37,705 nucleotides of DNA, from NCBI GenBank assembly GCA_945861415.1, contig CAMAUV010000043.1, positions 1-37,705 on the forward strand, in the 5' to 3' direction. A program made the position numbers and the translations under genes. The notes under the pieces were generated by a model. That model was not told the origin of the DNA and ran no database searches. It worked only from the letters and a program-made list of their open reading frames with translations. Positions 8,696 to 16,830 of this stretch are shown piece by piece (position 1 is the stretch's first letter; each line of letters starts with the position of its first letter). Origin of the DNA: Akkermansia muciniphila. Its GTDB lineage: Bacteria > Verrucomicrobiota > Verrucomicrobiia > Verrucomicrobiales > V1-33.

Positions 8696-10489
8696 TTACT
8701 TGAGGCCGCGCAGCGCCTTCTCCAGAGCACTCAGGCGTGCTTCCAAGTCGGCAATTTTCTGGTCCTTTTCTTCCAGTTGATCCTGCAGCCTCGATTCCAC
8801 CGCCGCGAATTCTTTCGTCAGGGTTACGGCCGCCGCATCGGTCTCTGTTTTTAATTCCTGCAGCGCTTTACAGGCGATGGTGGCGAAGGTCCCGTAACCT
8901 ACACTCATTGAGCCGTCATTATCCTCAGACACCAATTCAGGAAATACGCCCTGCAATTCTTGGGCAATCACGCCGAATTCGCTTTTGGCATCCTCCCCCA
9001 TTTCGGCGACGGTGTCCTTCCAACGGAATCGACGAAATTGAACATCCATCACGCGGTCGAGCATGGGCTCCGCATCCACGATATCGGTCTTCAGGCGCAT
9101 ATCTGAGGCAAAATCAATGTTATTGTCACCGTCATAACGGAAACTTCTCCAACCAGCCCCTCCCCACGTGCTACCTCTAACATGAAAAGCAAGATTGTGT
9201 GCACCCCACGGGTTTTCTATCCTAATGACTCCTGTCTCATTACCAACTCCCCCGAAATGTAGTGACTGCCACTGATCGTAGTTGTGGGAGTTCCAGTCTC
9301 CCGATGTTGTGAGTTGTATGTGGGAACCAAAGTAAGTTCTGCTCCTATTATCAACGTCGCCATAGTGCGTGGTTCCACCTCCCACGGTTAGCCCAGAAGA
9401 TGAATAGAGGCCTTGCCCATGAGCATGAATTCCGGCGTTATGAACAGATATATTTTGAAAGATTGTATTACCACGCAAAATAGAATCGCCATTAACATCG
9501 AGCAGACGCTCTGGATTGGGATTATTGATGCCGATCCTGCCATCACGGGTCATAGTAAATACAGCATTACTAAAATCACTCCATCTGTTGTTGATGTGAA
9601 AATTACCTCCACCTTGATTGTTTATGCCGGCAGAGAAACCATTAACACCCGCTATATCCCAAGAGACAAAAGGATTTCCTCCACCGGGTTGAACTTGCAA
9701 TAAAAGGTTGGCATTGTCGGACGGATGGACGTTCTGAGGAGACACCCTGATACCATTATTTAAGGGCCCTGTGCCTGGGCGTGCTTTAATGTCGAGAGGC
9801 GATACAGGGTCTGTTGTTAGGATGCCGACGCTGGAGTCGCGGTAAATACTGGTGCCGCTGGGCGTCCACAGGCCGATGGTGCCCGTGTCCAGCTTGGCTG
9901 CGGTGACTGCACCATTGTTGATGTCTATGGATGCGATGGAGGCATCCACGATGCGGCTACTGTCCACAACTCCGACCTCTTTTATTAGGCTTTCACTGAG
10001 CATGGACTTTTCGATCGAACCGGGGAGGACGCTCTCCGAAACCTTGGAACGGAGGGAAAACGCCCCACTGACCATCTGCTGGCGTGGGCTGACCTCTACA
10101 TCTGTCGTCGTGGCCGCTCCATCGTCGACGGTGATGCCTAGGTAGAGTTCTTCATAACCACCACCGTTAATAACGTCAGATAGTTTCTTGACAATACTCG
10201 CCGGAGCGCTGGGCCCGGGAGAATTAGCTACGCCACTGCCATTGCCGATGAGAACGCTGAACTCTCCTCCCGAAATGGTCACTAACTGATTTTCGGCATA
10301 AAGCGCTTGGCCGCCAACTGGGACCTTGTAGAGCCTAAATTGAACGTTGCGGTTTACCGCCGAGGACTTGCCGATTAGCTCGCCGGAGGCATTAGTAATT
10401 CGGCCCTGATAACTCATGAGGTTGGGCGTCTGAGCGTGGAGCGGGGCGAGGGTCGCCAGCAGGATAGACAAGACAGTCGAGGTTTTCAT
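8696..10489 (-). CDS. exported fibre protein with C-terminal S74 chaperone domain
   Basis: 597 aa from the ATG at 10489, which begins a clean signal peptide (MKTSTVLSILLATLAPLHA). The frame extends to a TTG at 10534 directly after the upstream gene, but that adds 15 residues ahead of the signal peptide. The N-terminus has the NLMSYQGRIT motif common in exported fibre-like proteins. The middle (~190-455) is Gly/Asn-rich and beta-looking, with a DGRIGINNPNPERLLDVNG motif. Residues 462-~550 form a peptidase S74 / endosialidase-type intramolecular chaperone: SDMRLKTDI, then FRRFRWKD, GVIAQELQ and VGYGTFATIA. In characterised members this domain assembles as a trimer and cuts itself off just before the Ser of S-D-x-R-x-K, here Ser462. 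A coiled coil (~550-597) ends the protein. Such domains are typical of phage tail fibres, but no phage gene is nearby, so this is probably a cellular surface fibre. Confidence 0.88.
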   Translation of the reverse strand: MKTSTVLSILLATLAPLHAQTPNLMSYQGRITNASGELIGKSSAVNRNVQFRLYKVPVGGQALYAENQLVTISGGEFSVLIGNGSGVANSPGPSAPASIVKKLSDVINGGGYEELYLGITVDDGAATTTDVEVSPRQQMVSGAFSLRSKVSESVLPGSIEKSMLSESLIKEVGVVDSSRIVDASIASIDINNGAVTAAKLDTGTIGLWTPSGTSIYRDSSVGILTTDPVSPLDIKARPGTGPLNNGIRVSPQNVHPSDNANLLLQVQPGGGNPFVSWDIAGVNGFSAGINNQGGGNFHINNRWSDFSNAVFTMTRDGRIGINNPNPERLLDVNGDSILRGNTIFQNISVHNAGIHAHGQGLYSSSGLTVGGGTTHYGDVDNRSRTYFGSHIQLTTSGDWNSHNYDQWQSLHFGGVGNETGVIRIENPWGAHNLAFHVRGSTWGGAGWRSFRYDGDNNIDFASDMRLKTDIVDAEPMLDRVMDVQFRRFRWKDTVAEMGEDAKSEFGVIAQELQGVFPELVSEDNDGSMSVGYGTFATIACKALQELKTETDAAAVTLTKEFAAVESRLQDQLEEKDQKIADLEARLSALEKALRGLK

Positions 10490-10534
10490 AGTGAGTAATA
10501 TTCGGGTTTTTATAAAAGTTTTAGTGTAAGGCAA

Positions 10535-12259
10535 TTATTGGGCGGGCGTGACATCTATGGTGCCGATTTCGGATATCCGCCGCATCTTAAAGGTGCCGCT
10601 CACCGTCATGGCCTGACTATGGAGACCTTTAATGGTTTCGCGGTAAGTGCCGCCGAGGATGAAGGTGTCCCACCCGACGACTGTGCGGCCATCTGGCGAT
10701 TGTTCAGTGAAGGTGAACTCGCAGGTGCGGTTGATAGAGAAACTTTCCTGCCCATTCTTCAGTTCACGACCGGCGGGACTCTTGTTATCGTGATCAGGAT
10801 GGTAGGTGTGCACGAAGGGGTTGGTAGGATCATTCCATGGGATGGAAATGCTCCAAACGGTCTTCTTGCCGGCGCCAAAAGCACCGGTCCCGTTGACGTT
10901 TAGGGCGTCGGTGGGCATCTGGGGAGAGAAGTAGCGCTTAGGGTTCAGCGCTGATTGCGGGTCGCTAACTTGGGCCCTAGCGCTGAGGATTTTTCGCTCG
11001 TCGACGGTAATGCCCATGGGGTTGCCAGCGGCAGCGAGTTTTCCCACATAAGCCCTCGAGAGCAGCCGAGGCATACCGGAGGAATCCATGTGGGCAAGGA
11101 ATTGTAACTCAAATGCCCTCGGGGTGGTAGAACCTCCCAAGGACGGATCTTGGTTCCGAGCAATCGGTGTTGATCCGATGCGATCCACGGCATTGACTGT
11201 GGTCTCTATCATCCAGAGACCTGCCTTGGTAGATGGCTTGGCGCTCACGGGGATGAAGACTTCGGAAAGGTTGGCGTCATCCGTGAACTTCAGGACGGAA
11301 GCGTAGTATGCGTCGGCGTCTCCGGACACGCGACTACGGTCGATGGTGAAGGTCAAGTCTCTGCGACCGTTCGGCGCGATGATCCATTGGTTACTACCAG
11401 GATCAAGCTCTTCGTGTAGGCCAGTGGTGGGATTTAAATAACGTATCTTTATGGGTACGCCGCCGGAAACTGTGGGTTGGAATGCGGGGGCGCTTTCCGA
11501 CTCGAGGAGATTCATTTTCACGAGCATCTGCCTCGAAGATCGGTTTTTGACTCCCACGACGGTCATTACCCCGGTGCGGCCAAAGGCGAGCCCCTCGGAG
11601 CTGGCGACCTCATATTCCAAGGGGCCGGTGAAGTTGCCGACCGTCGCCACTTTGAACCAGTAGGCCCTGTTGCTTTCCAACTTCTCCGTGGGTAGTATGG
11701 GCACCGGATTATTGGGACCCAGTGCACCGCCGACATACTTGTAAATCTTGGTGGTGGGAGCAAGCACGTTGGTTTGGGCCGATTGATAGCTGCTGAGGTA
11801 GCTGTTAAAGGTAGGAGCCGGATCAGACTTGGAAGGAAAACCCATGAAGTTGGCTCCGGAAATCAGCCACGTGTTGCTAGGCGGCACGGCCAGTTGCTTG
11901 ATGGACAAGTTGACCGCTGAAGTGGTGCGGATCAGGTAGGACGAATTAGGTAGCAACCGCTTGAGCCGCCGTTCCCCCGGATCGTTGCGCTTCCATACGG
12001 TCCATTCTTCACTGGAAGTGCGCGGCTCGTTGGGGTTAGAAATAAATGCAGTCTCATCAGGATTGGGATTCCAGCGCCACACTTCCGTCACCGCGGGTAT
12101 GCCCTCTAGGAGCTCGTCCACGGTGGTGTAGGAGGCATCGCCAGCCAGCCATATGCCGTTCCATCCATCAGCAAGGTTATAGCTACGCGTCATCCACTGG
12201 GCTCGAGCGGCAGCAGTGCCCAGCAGCATCGCCAGAATTAAATAGAGTAGGGATTTCAT
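10535..12259 (-). CDS. exported protein of unknown function, 574 aa
   Basis: The signal peptide (MKSLLYLILAMLLGTAAARA, cleavage before QWMTRSYNL) is clear. The mature part starts with a W-N-x-I-W-L-x-G segment and an EVWRWNPNP motif, then beta-rich sequence. A central stretch around residues 225-345 has the spacing of an immunoglobulin-like or choice-of-anchor fold. The C-terminal third contains WNDPTNPFVHTYHPDHDN, a His/Asp cluster that might bind metal. I cannot name a family or reaction. The start codon overlaps the stop of the preceding gene by 4 bp (12256-12259, ATGA type), which indicates translational coupling. The fibre gene frame begins immediately after its stop. Its function is probably tied to export or assembly of the fibre and giant protein encoded downstream. 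Confidence 0.88.
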   Translation of the reverse strand: MKSLLYLILAMLLGTAAARAQWMTRSYNLADGWNGIWLAGDASYTTVDELLEGIPAVTEVWRWNPNPDETAFISNPNEPRTSSEEWTVWKRNDPGERRLKRLLPNSSYLIRTTSAVNLSIKQLAVPPSNTWLISGANFMGFPSKSDPAPTFNSYLSSYQSAQTNVLAPTTKIYKYVGGALGPNNPVPILPTEKLESNRAYWFKVATVGNFTGPLEYEVASSEGLAFGRTGVMTVVGVKNRSSRQMLVKMNLLESESAPAFQPTVSGGVPIKIRYLNPTTGLHEELDPGSNQWIIAPNGRRDLTFTIDRSRVSGDADAYYASVLKFTDDANLSEVFIPVSAKPSTKAGLWMIETTVNAVDRIGSTPIARNQDPSLGGSTTPRAFELQFLAHMDSSGMPRLLSRAYVGKLAAAGNPMGITVDERKILSARAQVSDPQSALNPKRYFSPQMPTDALNVNGTGAFGAGKKTVWSISIPWNDPTNPFVHTYHPDHDNKSPAGRELKNGQESFSINRTCEFTFTEQSPDGRTVVGWDTFILGGTYRETIKGLHSQAMTVSGTFKMRRISEIGTIDVTPAQ

Positions 12260-13122
12260 CGGATTTGAAGGCGATAGAAGGTGGCCTCAGACGTGGCGGC
12301 AGTGTAGAGACTGGTGATGCCTCCTGCGGACTTGGTGTAAAAGGTGCTGGGCCCAGACGTGGGGGGCGGCGCTAAGAAAAAGGATGCAGCCTCCCACTTT
12401 TTCAGGTCGGTCGAGGACTGGAGCGAGTATTCCTTACCAAACATAGCATAGAACTCCAGTCTTACGGCCTCCGGCAGCTTCTCTTTAATCTTTAGCTCCA
12501 AGGTGGAATTGTCGCCAGTGGCATTGGTTGCATAGGTCCCAGCGAGGTATTCTAAATAATTGCTTTTACCATCGCGGTCGAAGTCCCCATCCCGGTCGAT
12601 CAAGGACAGGTCAAAGCCATTTGGTCCGGGGAGGTTTCCGCCCTCGCCTTGTTCGTATAACATCCATTCTTCCCATGCATCCGGCAGACCATCAAGATCT
12701 TTATCAGGACCTATGGTCAAATCAATTCGGCGCCGGTCACCCGGGGCCCCAATGGCTTCTGGGCGGGACATTTCGATCGGATAGTATACCGCTCCGCCAT
12801 ACTCAATGCGAAGCGAATAGATGTCGCCTTCTTTTAGAGCCTCGGAGTTATACGAAGCCGTGTTGCCTAGCAGTTGGTCCATGCGCACGCGCAACTGATA
12901 GTTAAAATCCGCTCCCCGACCGTCACTGAGTGGCGCCGTCATTATTGTCTCTTCTCCTTTGAGTAAAACCACCCTGCCAACGCGGGGATCAATCAGATCA
13001 CCCCATTCATCGCGGACATCCCCGTAGATCGAATAATACGGGGCCGGGGGAAAGGCCCCTGCCTTCGGTGAGAAAGAAATCGCCAAGGCCACAAAGACAG
13101 CCAGTTTTTTGCAGTTCTGCAT
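12256..13122 (-). CDS. exported protein with calcium-binding loops, 288 aa
   Basis: First gene of the exported cluster. I chose the ATG at 13122 because it starts a compact signal peptide (MQNCKKLAVFVALAISFSPKAGA). An in-frame GTG at 13164 would add 14 residues in front of it. Residues 140-150 (DKDLDGLPDAW) and 176-196 (DRDGDFDRDGKSNYLEYLAGT region) are D-x-D-x-D-G loops of the thrombospondin type 3 / EF-hand-like kind. These are very common in Verrucomicrobiota secreted proteins and expected to bind calcium. The C-terminus (YSLQSSTDLKKWE, ending ATFYRLQIR) matches the short beta module that often closes such proteins. No enzyme motif is visible. The stop overlaps the next start by 4 bp. Upstream there is no Shine-Dalgarno sequence, only an A13 run at about 13173-13186 on the plus strand. 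Confidence 0.82.
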   Translation of the reverse strand: MQNCKKLAVFVALAISFSPKAGAFPPAPYYSIYGDVRDEWGDLIDPRVGRVVLLKGEETIMTAPLSDGRGADFNYQLRVRMDQLLGNTASYNSEALKEGDIYSLRIEYGGAVYYPIEMSRPEAIGAPGDRRRIDLTIGPDKDLDGLPDAWEEWMLYEQGEGGNLPGPNGFDLSLIDRDGDFDRDGKSNYLEYLAGTYATNATGDNSTLELKIKEKLPEAVRLEFYAMFGKEYSLQSSTDLKKWEAASFFLAPPPTSGPSTFYTKSAGGITSLYTAATSEATFYRLQIR

Positions 13123-13172
13123 AAAGTTTGTGTTGGGAAAAGTCGTAGGTAACCTATTATGCACGCTCTCAG

Positions 13173-13186
13173 CAAAAAAAAAAAAA
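13173..13186. repeat. homopolymeric A tract upstream of the exported-protein cluster
   Basis: An uninterrupted run of about 13 A (T on the coding strand of the cluster) lies about 50 bp upstream of the first gene's ATG at 13122. Such runs can bend DNA or slip in length. No -10/-35 pair is convincing next to it. Confidence 0.4.
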
Positions 13187-13338
13187 GCAACGGAAAAATG
13201 TGAATCCTGGCTTATTTAATCTCATGATCAATGGGGGCATCGCAATGGTTAGGGGTCGCGCGCTTAGTCGGGCTGCGGGGCCACTCACGCGGCCCTTCCT
13301 TGCCTGCGGCGGCCTTTGTCCTGCAACACCAGTCGCGG

Positions 13339-13737
13339 CTAGATCGGGATAGGGATCATACGGCATGCGCGGGGCATCTCCGGGTATAGCTCGCGGGCAA
13401 TGGCCAGCCACCTCGCCTTCACATGCCACTGAGCAGCGCCCTCTTTTACTGGAATCTCAGGCGGTAGTGAAGTATTAAGGTCAACCCATGGTGCGATGCT
13501 CGTATCGCCAAGGAATGGCGATTGGTCAAAGGAAGTAACACGGCCGGAGCAGAAGGGGCGCAACCGCGGGGGCAATGCGCTCCAGCGCGCTACATTAATA
13601 GCGACCTTGGCGCGAAGTTCGGCCACCGTGATGGAGCCTGTCGCTAGCGCGCCTGCGATTCAGGCAACGGCGCGAAATTCGGAGCCGGTGGCAGGACAGC
13701 TGCGGGCGATACCCGCGGCCTCATCTTCTATTTGAGC
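13339..13737 (-). pseudogene. decayed reading frame of unknown family
   Basis: One minus-strand frame runs from about 13737 to the stop at 13339 with a single in-frame TGA after FRAVA. Its protein-like part includes TGSITVAELRAKVAINVARW and WVDLNTSLPPEIPVKEG. The sequence looks like real coding sequence that has been interrupted, but I do not recognise the family. The rest of the 13190-13930 stretch shows no supportable gene. Confidence 0.3.
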
Positions 13738-13932
13738 AGTATAAAAGCATCCCGAATCAGAAGCTGGAGAGAGCCCTCCTTCTCCTTTTTCCTGTATCTT
13801 TCCCCGGGTGGCGTGATACACGCGTGGCCTTCGCTAAAAACTCCCGAAAACCTGGGTCCAGACCTCATAGATCAAGGGACGGAGCGCCACACCCCTGATA
13901 AACCAATCCTTCGGGCCCCTCTGACTGAGGGG

Positions 13933-14004
13933 CTCCGGCGGTAGGGATCGAACCTACGACCTAGTGGTTAACAGCCACCCGCTCTGCCGCTGAGCTACGC
14001 CGGA
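13933..14004 (-). tRNA. tRNA-Asn (anticodon GTT)
   Basis: The minus strand folds into a complete cloverleaf. The 7-bp acceptor stem pairs TCCGGCG with CGCCGGA. The D arm holds GCTCAGCGGCAGAGC, and the anticodon arm GGTGG-CTGTTAA-CCACT carries anticodon GTT. A 5-nt variable loop is followed by a T arm GTAGG-TTCGATC-CCTAC. The discriminator base is G, as expected for bacterial tRNA-Asn. The 3' CCA is not encoded. No duplicated 3' end that would mark an integrated element is seen nearby. Confidence 0.96.
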
Positions 14005-14099
14005 ATAAGGTCAATCTTGCCTCAGCAAGGGATGGCGATTTAGGGGCAGACCCCTTGGAATGCAAACGAATTTTGGCCGGAAGTATCAGCTTTTTCCGC

Positions 14100-15115
14100 C
14101 GGGCGCCCTAGCGCTTTTTTACGGAGCGGCCGGTGTCAGGACACCCTAGAAACGGAGGTCTTCGTTGGCCGCGGCCTAGCCGGTGAAGGTCAGTGGACCT
14201 TCGGCCAACGGCGTGAAATCCTGAGGTGTCGTCCATGACGGGTTCTCCAGAGAAGCGGACCACTGCACCGTTTACGTCCGTCAGCCAACGTGACGGCAAA
14301 GCGTGCTGCGCCGGTGAATTCCCTCACGCAGCGCCGCACCAGCCAGTGGTCAGCTCCATCTTTGATGCCGTTGGAATGACCGCAACCGCCGGTCATTTCT
14401 GTCCACGGAGCAAAAACAGCAGCACTGATGTCCCAGTCTCCACCGTTCCAGTGGTCAGTGGCACTCACTGTATTGGTGCCATTGCGAGGGCACAGCTGCG
14501 CCTCCCACGCCATATACTGCTTGTCCGCGTCCGCCGTGCGATTCCAGTATCCGTAGCTCCAGTTGTTCTGTCCCTGCCTTCCGCTGAACTCAATCACGCC
14601 CTAAGCCCATTGCAAGGACTCCACTGCGGGCACTAAAGGATTGTCGAATCCCACCGCGGCTTTGCGGCTGATCCATATACTCTAATCACAAGCAAAGTTG
14701 CGCCATGCAACACCCGCGCTGCCATCCTCCGACACCCTGACCTTTGCGCGACTACCCTGCGCGGCCAGTAGAGTTGATTATTCCGTTACCGGGACGCCAT
14801 AAGCTATACGCGGCACCCGCTGGGGATAAACCGCGGGGAATGTAAGCGCCACAAAGTCACCCGGTCGCGTCAGCGCCAGATACTCACCCGATGCATCGGG
14901 CTTAAAATTCTTGTATAGTGTAGCTCCGGCCACTGCCCGGCTTTTCTCGGTGGCCCACACCAGCTGAAGTCCTTTGCCTGAGATCGTCGCCGCGAGAGAG
15001 GTCCAGACGGCCAGATTGCTCGGCTTGTCTGCGGGATGCAATCCCTAAAAGTTCACCTTCGTCTTGTCCGGGTTATGGGCTTCGATTCAGCCCCCACCAG
15101 AGTCCGAACGACTGC
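14100..15115 (-). pseudogene. decayed lamin-tail-domain (LTD) surface protein
   Basis: A single minus-strand frame from about 15115 to about 14190 reads as a lamin-tail-domain protein of the kind found next to CotH-like parts in Verrucomicrobiota. It has IEAHNPDKTKVNF, a W-T-S-L-A-A-T-I-S segment, RAVAGATLYKNFKPDASGEY and LALTRPGDFVAL. Next come VSEDGSAGVAWRNF and AVGFDNP, then GQNNWSYGYWNRTADAD, then GHSNGIKDGADHWLVRR. It is broken by in-frame stops: a TGA at the usual Trp before IEAHNP, TAG at 15045-15047, a TAA after GVPVTE, and further TAGs. After about 14250 the matching sequence continues in another frame (DVNGAVVRFSGEP, then DFTPLAEGPLTFTG). No intact gene is left in 14005-15139. Confidence 0.65.
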
Positions 15116-15139
15116 TGGGAATGAAAAAAGCAGTAGCCT

Positions 15140-15164
15140 AAGGTTTTTCCCTAAGAAAAACCTT
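15140..15164. promoter_or_regulatory. perfect stem-loop 1 upstream of the pseudopilin gene
   Basis: AAGGTTTTTC at 15140-15149 is the exact reverse complement of GAAAAACCTT at 15155-15164, with a 5-nt CCTAA loop. The A/T-rich arms make it unlike a normal GC-rich terminator. It lies about 130 bp upstream of the pseudopilin ATG and just upstream of the decayed LTD gene on the other strand. Confidence 0.6.
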
Positions 15165-15171
15165 GCCTCTC

Positions 15172-15195
15172 TTCCAGAATTTCCCTATTCTGGAA
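15172..15195. promoter_or_regulatory. perfect stem-loop 2 upstream of the pseudopilin gene
   Basis: TTCCAGAAT at 15172-15180 pairs exactly with ATTCTGGAA at 15187-15195 across a 6-nt loop. It follows stem-loop 1 by 7 nt. Together the pair could be a leader structure, an operator or the scar of a transposable element. Confidence 0.55.
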
Positions 15196-15293
15196 CAGGT
15201 AATTGAAGCTGGCGGGTGCCGGCGGACTTTTCCGTTTCATATATACCCATAATAAAAGAATCCGCGGGTCACACCGCAAAACAAAATAATTCT

Positions 15294-15968
15294 ATGAAAA
15301 CAAAATCGCTCTCGAGGGGCTTTACCCTCATCGAACTGCTGGTGGTGATTTCGATCATCGCCATGCTCGCGGCCGGGGCTTACGCCGGATTCGGTGCCAT
15401 CATGCCCAAGATCCGGGCGAACAATACCGCTACCAAGCTAGGCACCATTCACAAATGGCTCTCTGCCTACGCTCTCGATAACGGAGGGGCCTTCCCGGAA
15501 GGGCAGACTTCGAATTCCGCCCTGCGTGAAATGTTCAAGAACGATAATTATGGCGCGGACGAAATGCAGTTTGCCATCGAGAACGACCCTTACTGTAAGA
15601 ATTTCAACGGGGGCAAGGGACCGGATGGCGACAAGGGCCGGGCACCCGAGTATGAGCAGGCTCTACAACCCGGTGAAAACCCCTTCGCCTACGTCTCCGG
15701 CCTGAGCAACTCCGATGACGGGCGCCTGCCGATCATGGCCAACGGATTCGCCGGCACTGACGGCAGGTGGACAGACAACAAGACCCAGAAGGGCGGCGTC
15801 TTCATGGGTAAATATGCCGCCGTGGTTCGCGTGGGGGGCAGCGCACAGGCCACCGAGCTGAAGAAAGAAGAGGACTACGAAGTCCGCGAGAAATCCGGTG
15901 GCAACATGATGAACATCTTCAGTTCAGAATTCTTTGGTACGAGCGTCAGCATTCTCCCTCCGGAGTAA
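15294..15968 (+). CDS. type II secretion / type IV pseudopilin-like protein
   Basis: 224 aa from the ATG at 15294. The N-terminus MKTKSLSRG-FTLIELLVVISI is a textbook class III leader: prepilin peptidase should cut after Gly9 and methylate Phe10, with Glu14 as the conserved +5 glutamate. The hydrophobic helix runs to about residue 30, then TKLGTIHKWLSAYALDNGG and a variable Asp/Gly-rich head domain. The frame extends upstream to 15216 but those residues would precede the leader. It is a lone gene with no secretion ATPase or platform gene beside it, as is usual for the many scattered G/H-type pseudopilins of Verrucomicrobiota. It would be inserted in the inner membrane and assembled into a pseudopilus. 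A strong terminator follows 45 bp after the stop. Confidence 0.92.
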   Translation: MKTKSLSRGFTLIELLVVISIIAMLAAGAYAGFGAIMPKIRANNTATKLGTIHKWLSAYALDNGGAFPEGQTSNSALREMFKNDNYGADEMQFAIENDPYCKNFNGGKGPDGDKGRAPEYEQALQPGENPFAYVSGLSNSDDGRLPIMANGFAGTDGRWTDNKTQKGGVFMGKYAAVVRVGGSAQATELKKEEDYEVREKSGGNMMNIFSSEFFGTSVSILPPE

Positions 15969-16013
15969 GCAGTTAAAGGACTCTCTGGATTCCAGATTCC
16001 AATCGATATCGGC

Positions 16014-16053
16014 CCGGCCCCCGCGATCTCCGTTGCGGGGGCCGGTTTTTTTT
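16014..16053 (+). terminator. rho-independent terminator of the pseudopilin gene
   Basis: CCGGCCCCCGC (16014-16024) pairs exactly with GCGGGGGCCGG (16035-16045) and is followed by eight T (16046-16053). It separates the pseudopilin gene from the DUF1080 gene. Confidence 0.95.
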
Positions 16054-16128
16054 GCGGAAACTACAGGTAATCGTTGACGCAAAAAAGTGCTGGCTCCCGG
16101 CGCGGTTCTCCGCTTTGATGACTAACTT

Positions 16129-16812
16129 ATGAAACTGCGCCTTACTGCACTCACCCTCTCCGCCGCCCTCACCGCCATCGCTGGGGAACCGGCCAATCCC
16201 TTCAATGGCAAGGACCTCGCGAACTGGAATCTCAAAGACAAATCCAAAGGTAAATGGTCCGTGGGTGAAGCTGCCATGGCCGCAGCGAACCCGGGCACAC
16301 TGGAAGTGAAAAACGGGGGCAACGCCATGATCAACGACGTGACCGGTCACGGTAAAGGCTGCGACATCTCCTCACAGGACAAGTTTGGGGACGTGCGTAT
16401 TGAGATCGAAGTCATGGTCCCGAAGGGTTCGAACAGCGGCATCTACGTAATGGGTGAGTATGAAGTGCAGGTCTTCGACAGCGACGGCGTGACCAAACCC
16501 GGTCCCGGCGACATGGGGGCCATCTACGGTGCCACGGTTCCCAAGGTGAATGCCTGCAAGGCTCCCGGCGAGTGGCAGAAATACATTATCGATTTTCGCG
16601 CTCCTAAATTCGACGCTGCGGGCGCCAAAACGCAGAACGCGAAGTTTCTGAAAGTGGAACTCAACGGCACGGTCATCCACGAGAACGTTGAGATGAAAGG
16701 CCCCACGCCCGGCGGACTGTCAGGAAAAGAAGCCCCGACGGGACCGGTCATGTTTCAGGGCGACCACGGGGCCGTCGCTTACCGCAACATCAAAATCTCG
16801 CCGTTGAAATAG
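16129..16812 (+). CDS. DUF1080 protein (3-keto-disaccharide hydrolase family)
   Basis: 227 aa with a signal peptide (MKLRLTALTLSAALTAIAG), so periplasmic or secreted. The mature protein starts with the family signature NPFNGKDLANWNLKDKSKGKW and continues with RIEIEVMVPKGSNSGIYVMG, YEVQVFDS, GAIYG and a closing VMFQGDHGAVAYRNIKISPLK. These are the strands of the concanavalin-like jelly roll called 3keto-disac_hyd. Characterised members cleave glycosides whose sugar has been oxidised at C3 by a Gfo/Idh/MocA-type enzyme. One such oxidoreductase is encoded at 29215-30570 and a second DUF1080 protein at 21315-22004. The substrate cannot be read from the sequence. Length and start agree with the family. 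Confidence 0.92.
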   Translation: MKLRLTALTLSAALTAIAGEPANPFNGKDLANWNLKDKSKGKWSVGEAAMAAANPGTLEVKNGGNAMINDVTGHGKGCDISSQDKFGDVRIEIEVMVPKGSNSGIYVMGEYEVQVFDSDGVTKPGPGDMGAIYGATVPKVNACKAPGEWQKYIIDFRAPKFDAAGAKTQNAKFLKVELNGTVIHENVEMKGPTPGGLSGKEAPTGPVMFQGDHGAVAYRNIKISPLK

Positions 16813-16830
16813 TCGGCGAGATTCAACATC

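Noticed and set aside
13933..14004. tRNA-Asn as an integration site for the neighbouring decayed genes
   Set aside because: No duplicated tRNA 3' end or integrase is visible within the window.
15973..16350. Minus-strand frame over the pilin terminator and DUF1080 start
   Set aside because: It runs through a strong terminator and the opposite strand encodes a clear DUF1080 protein.
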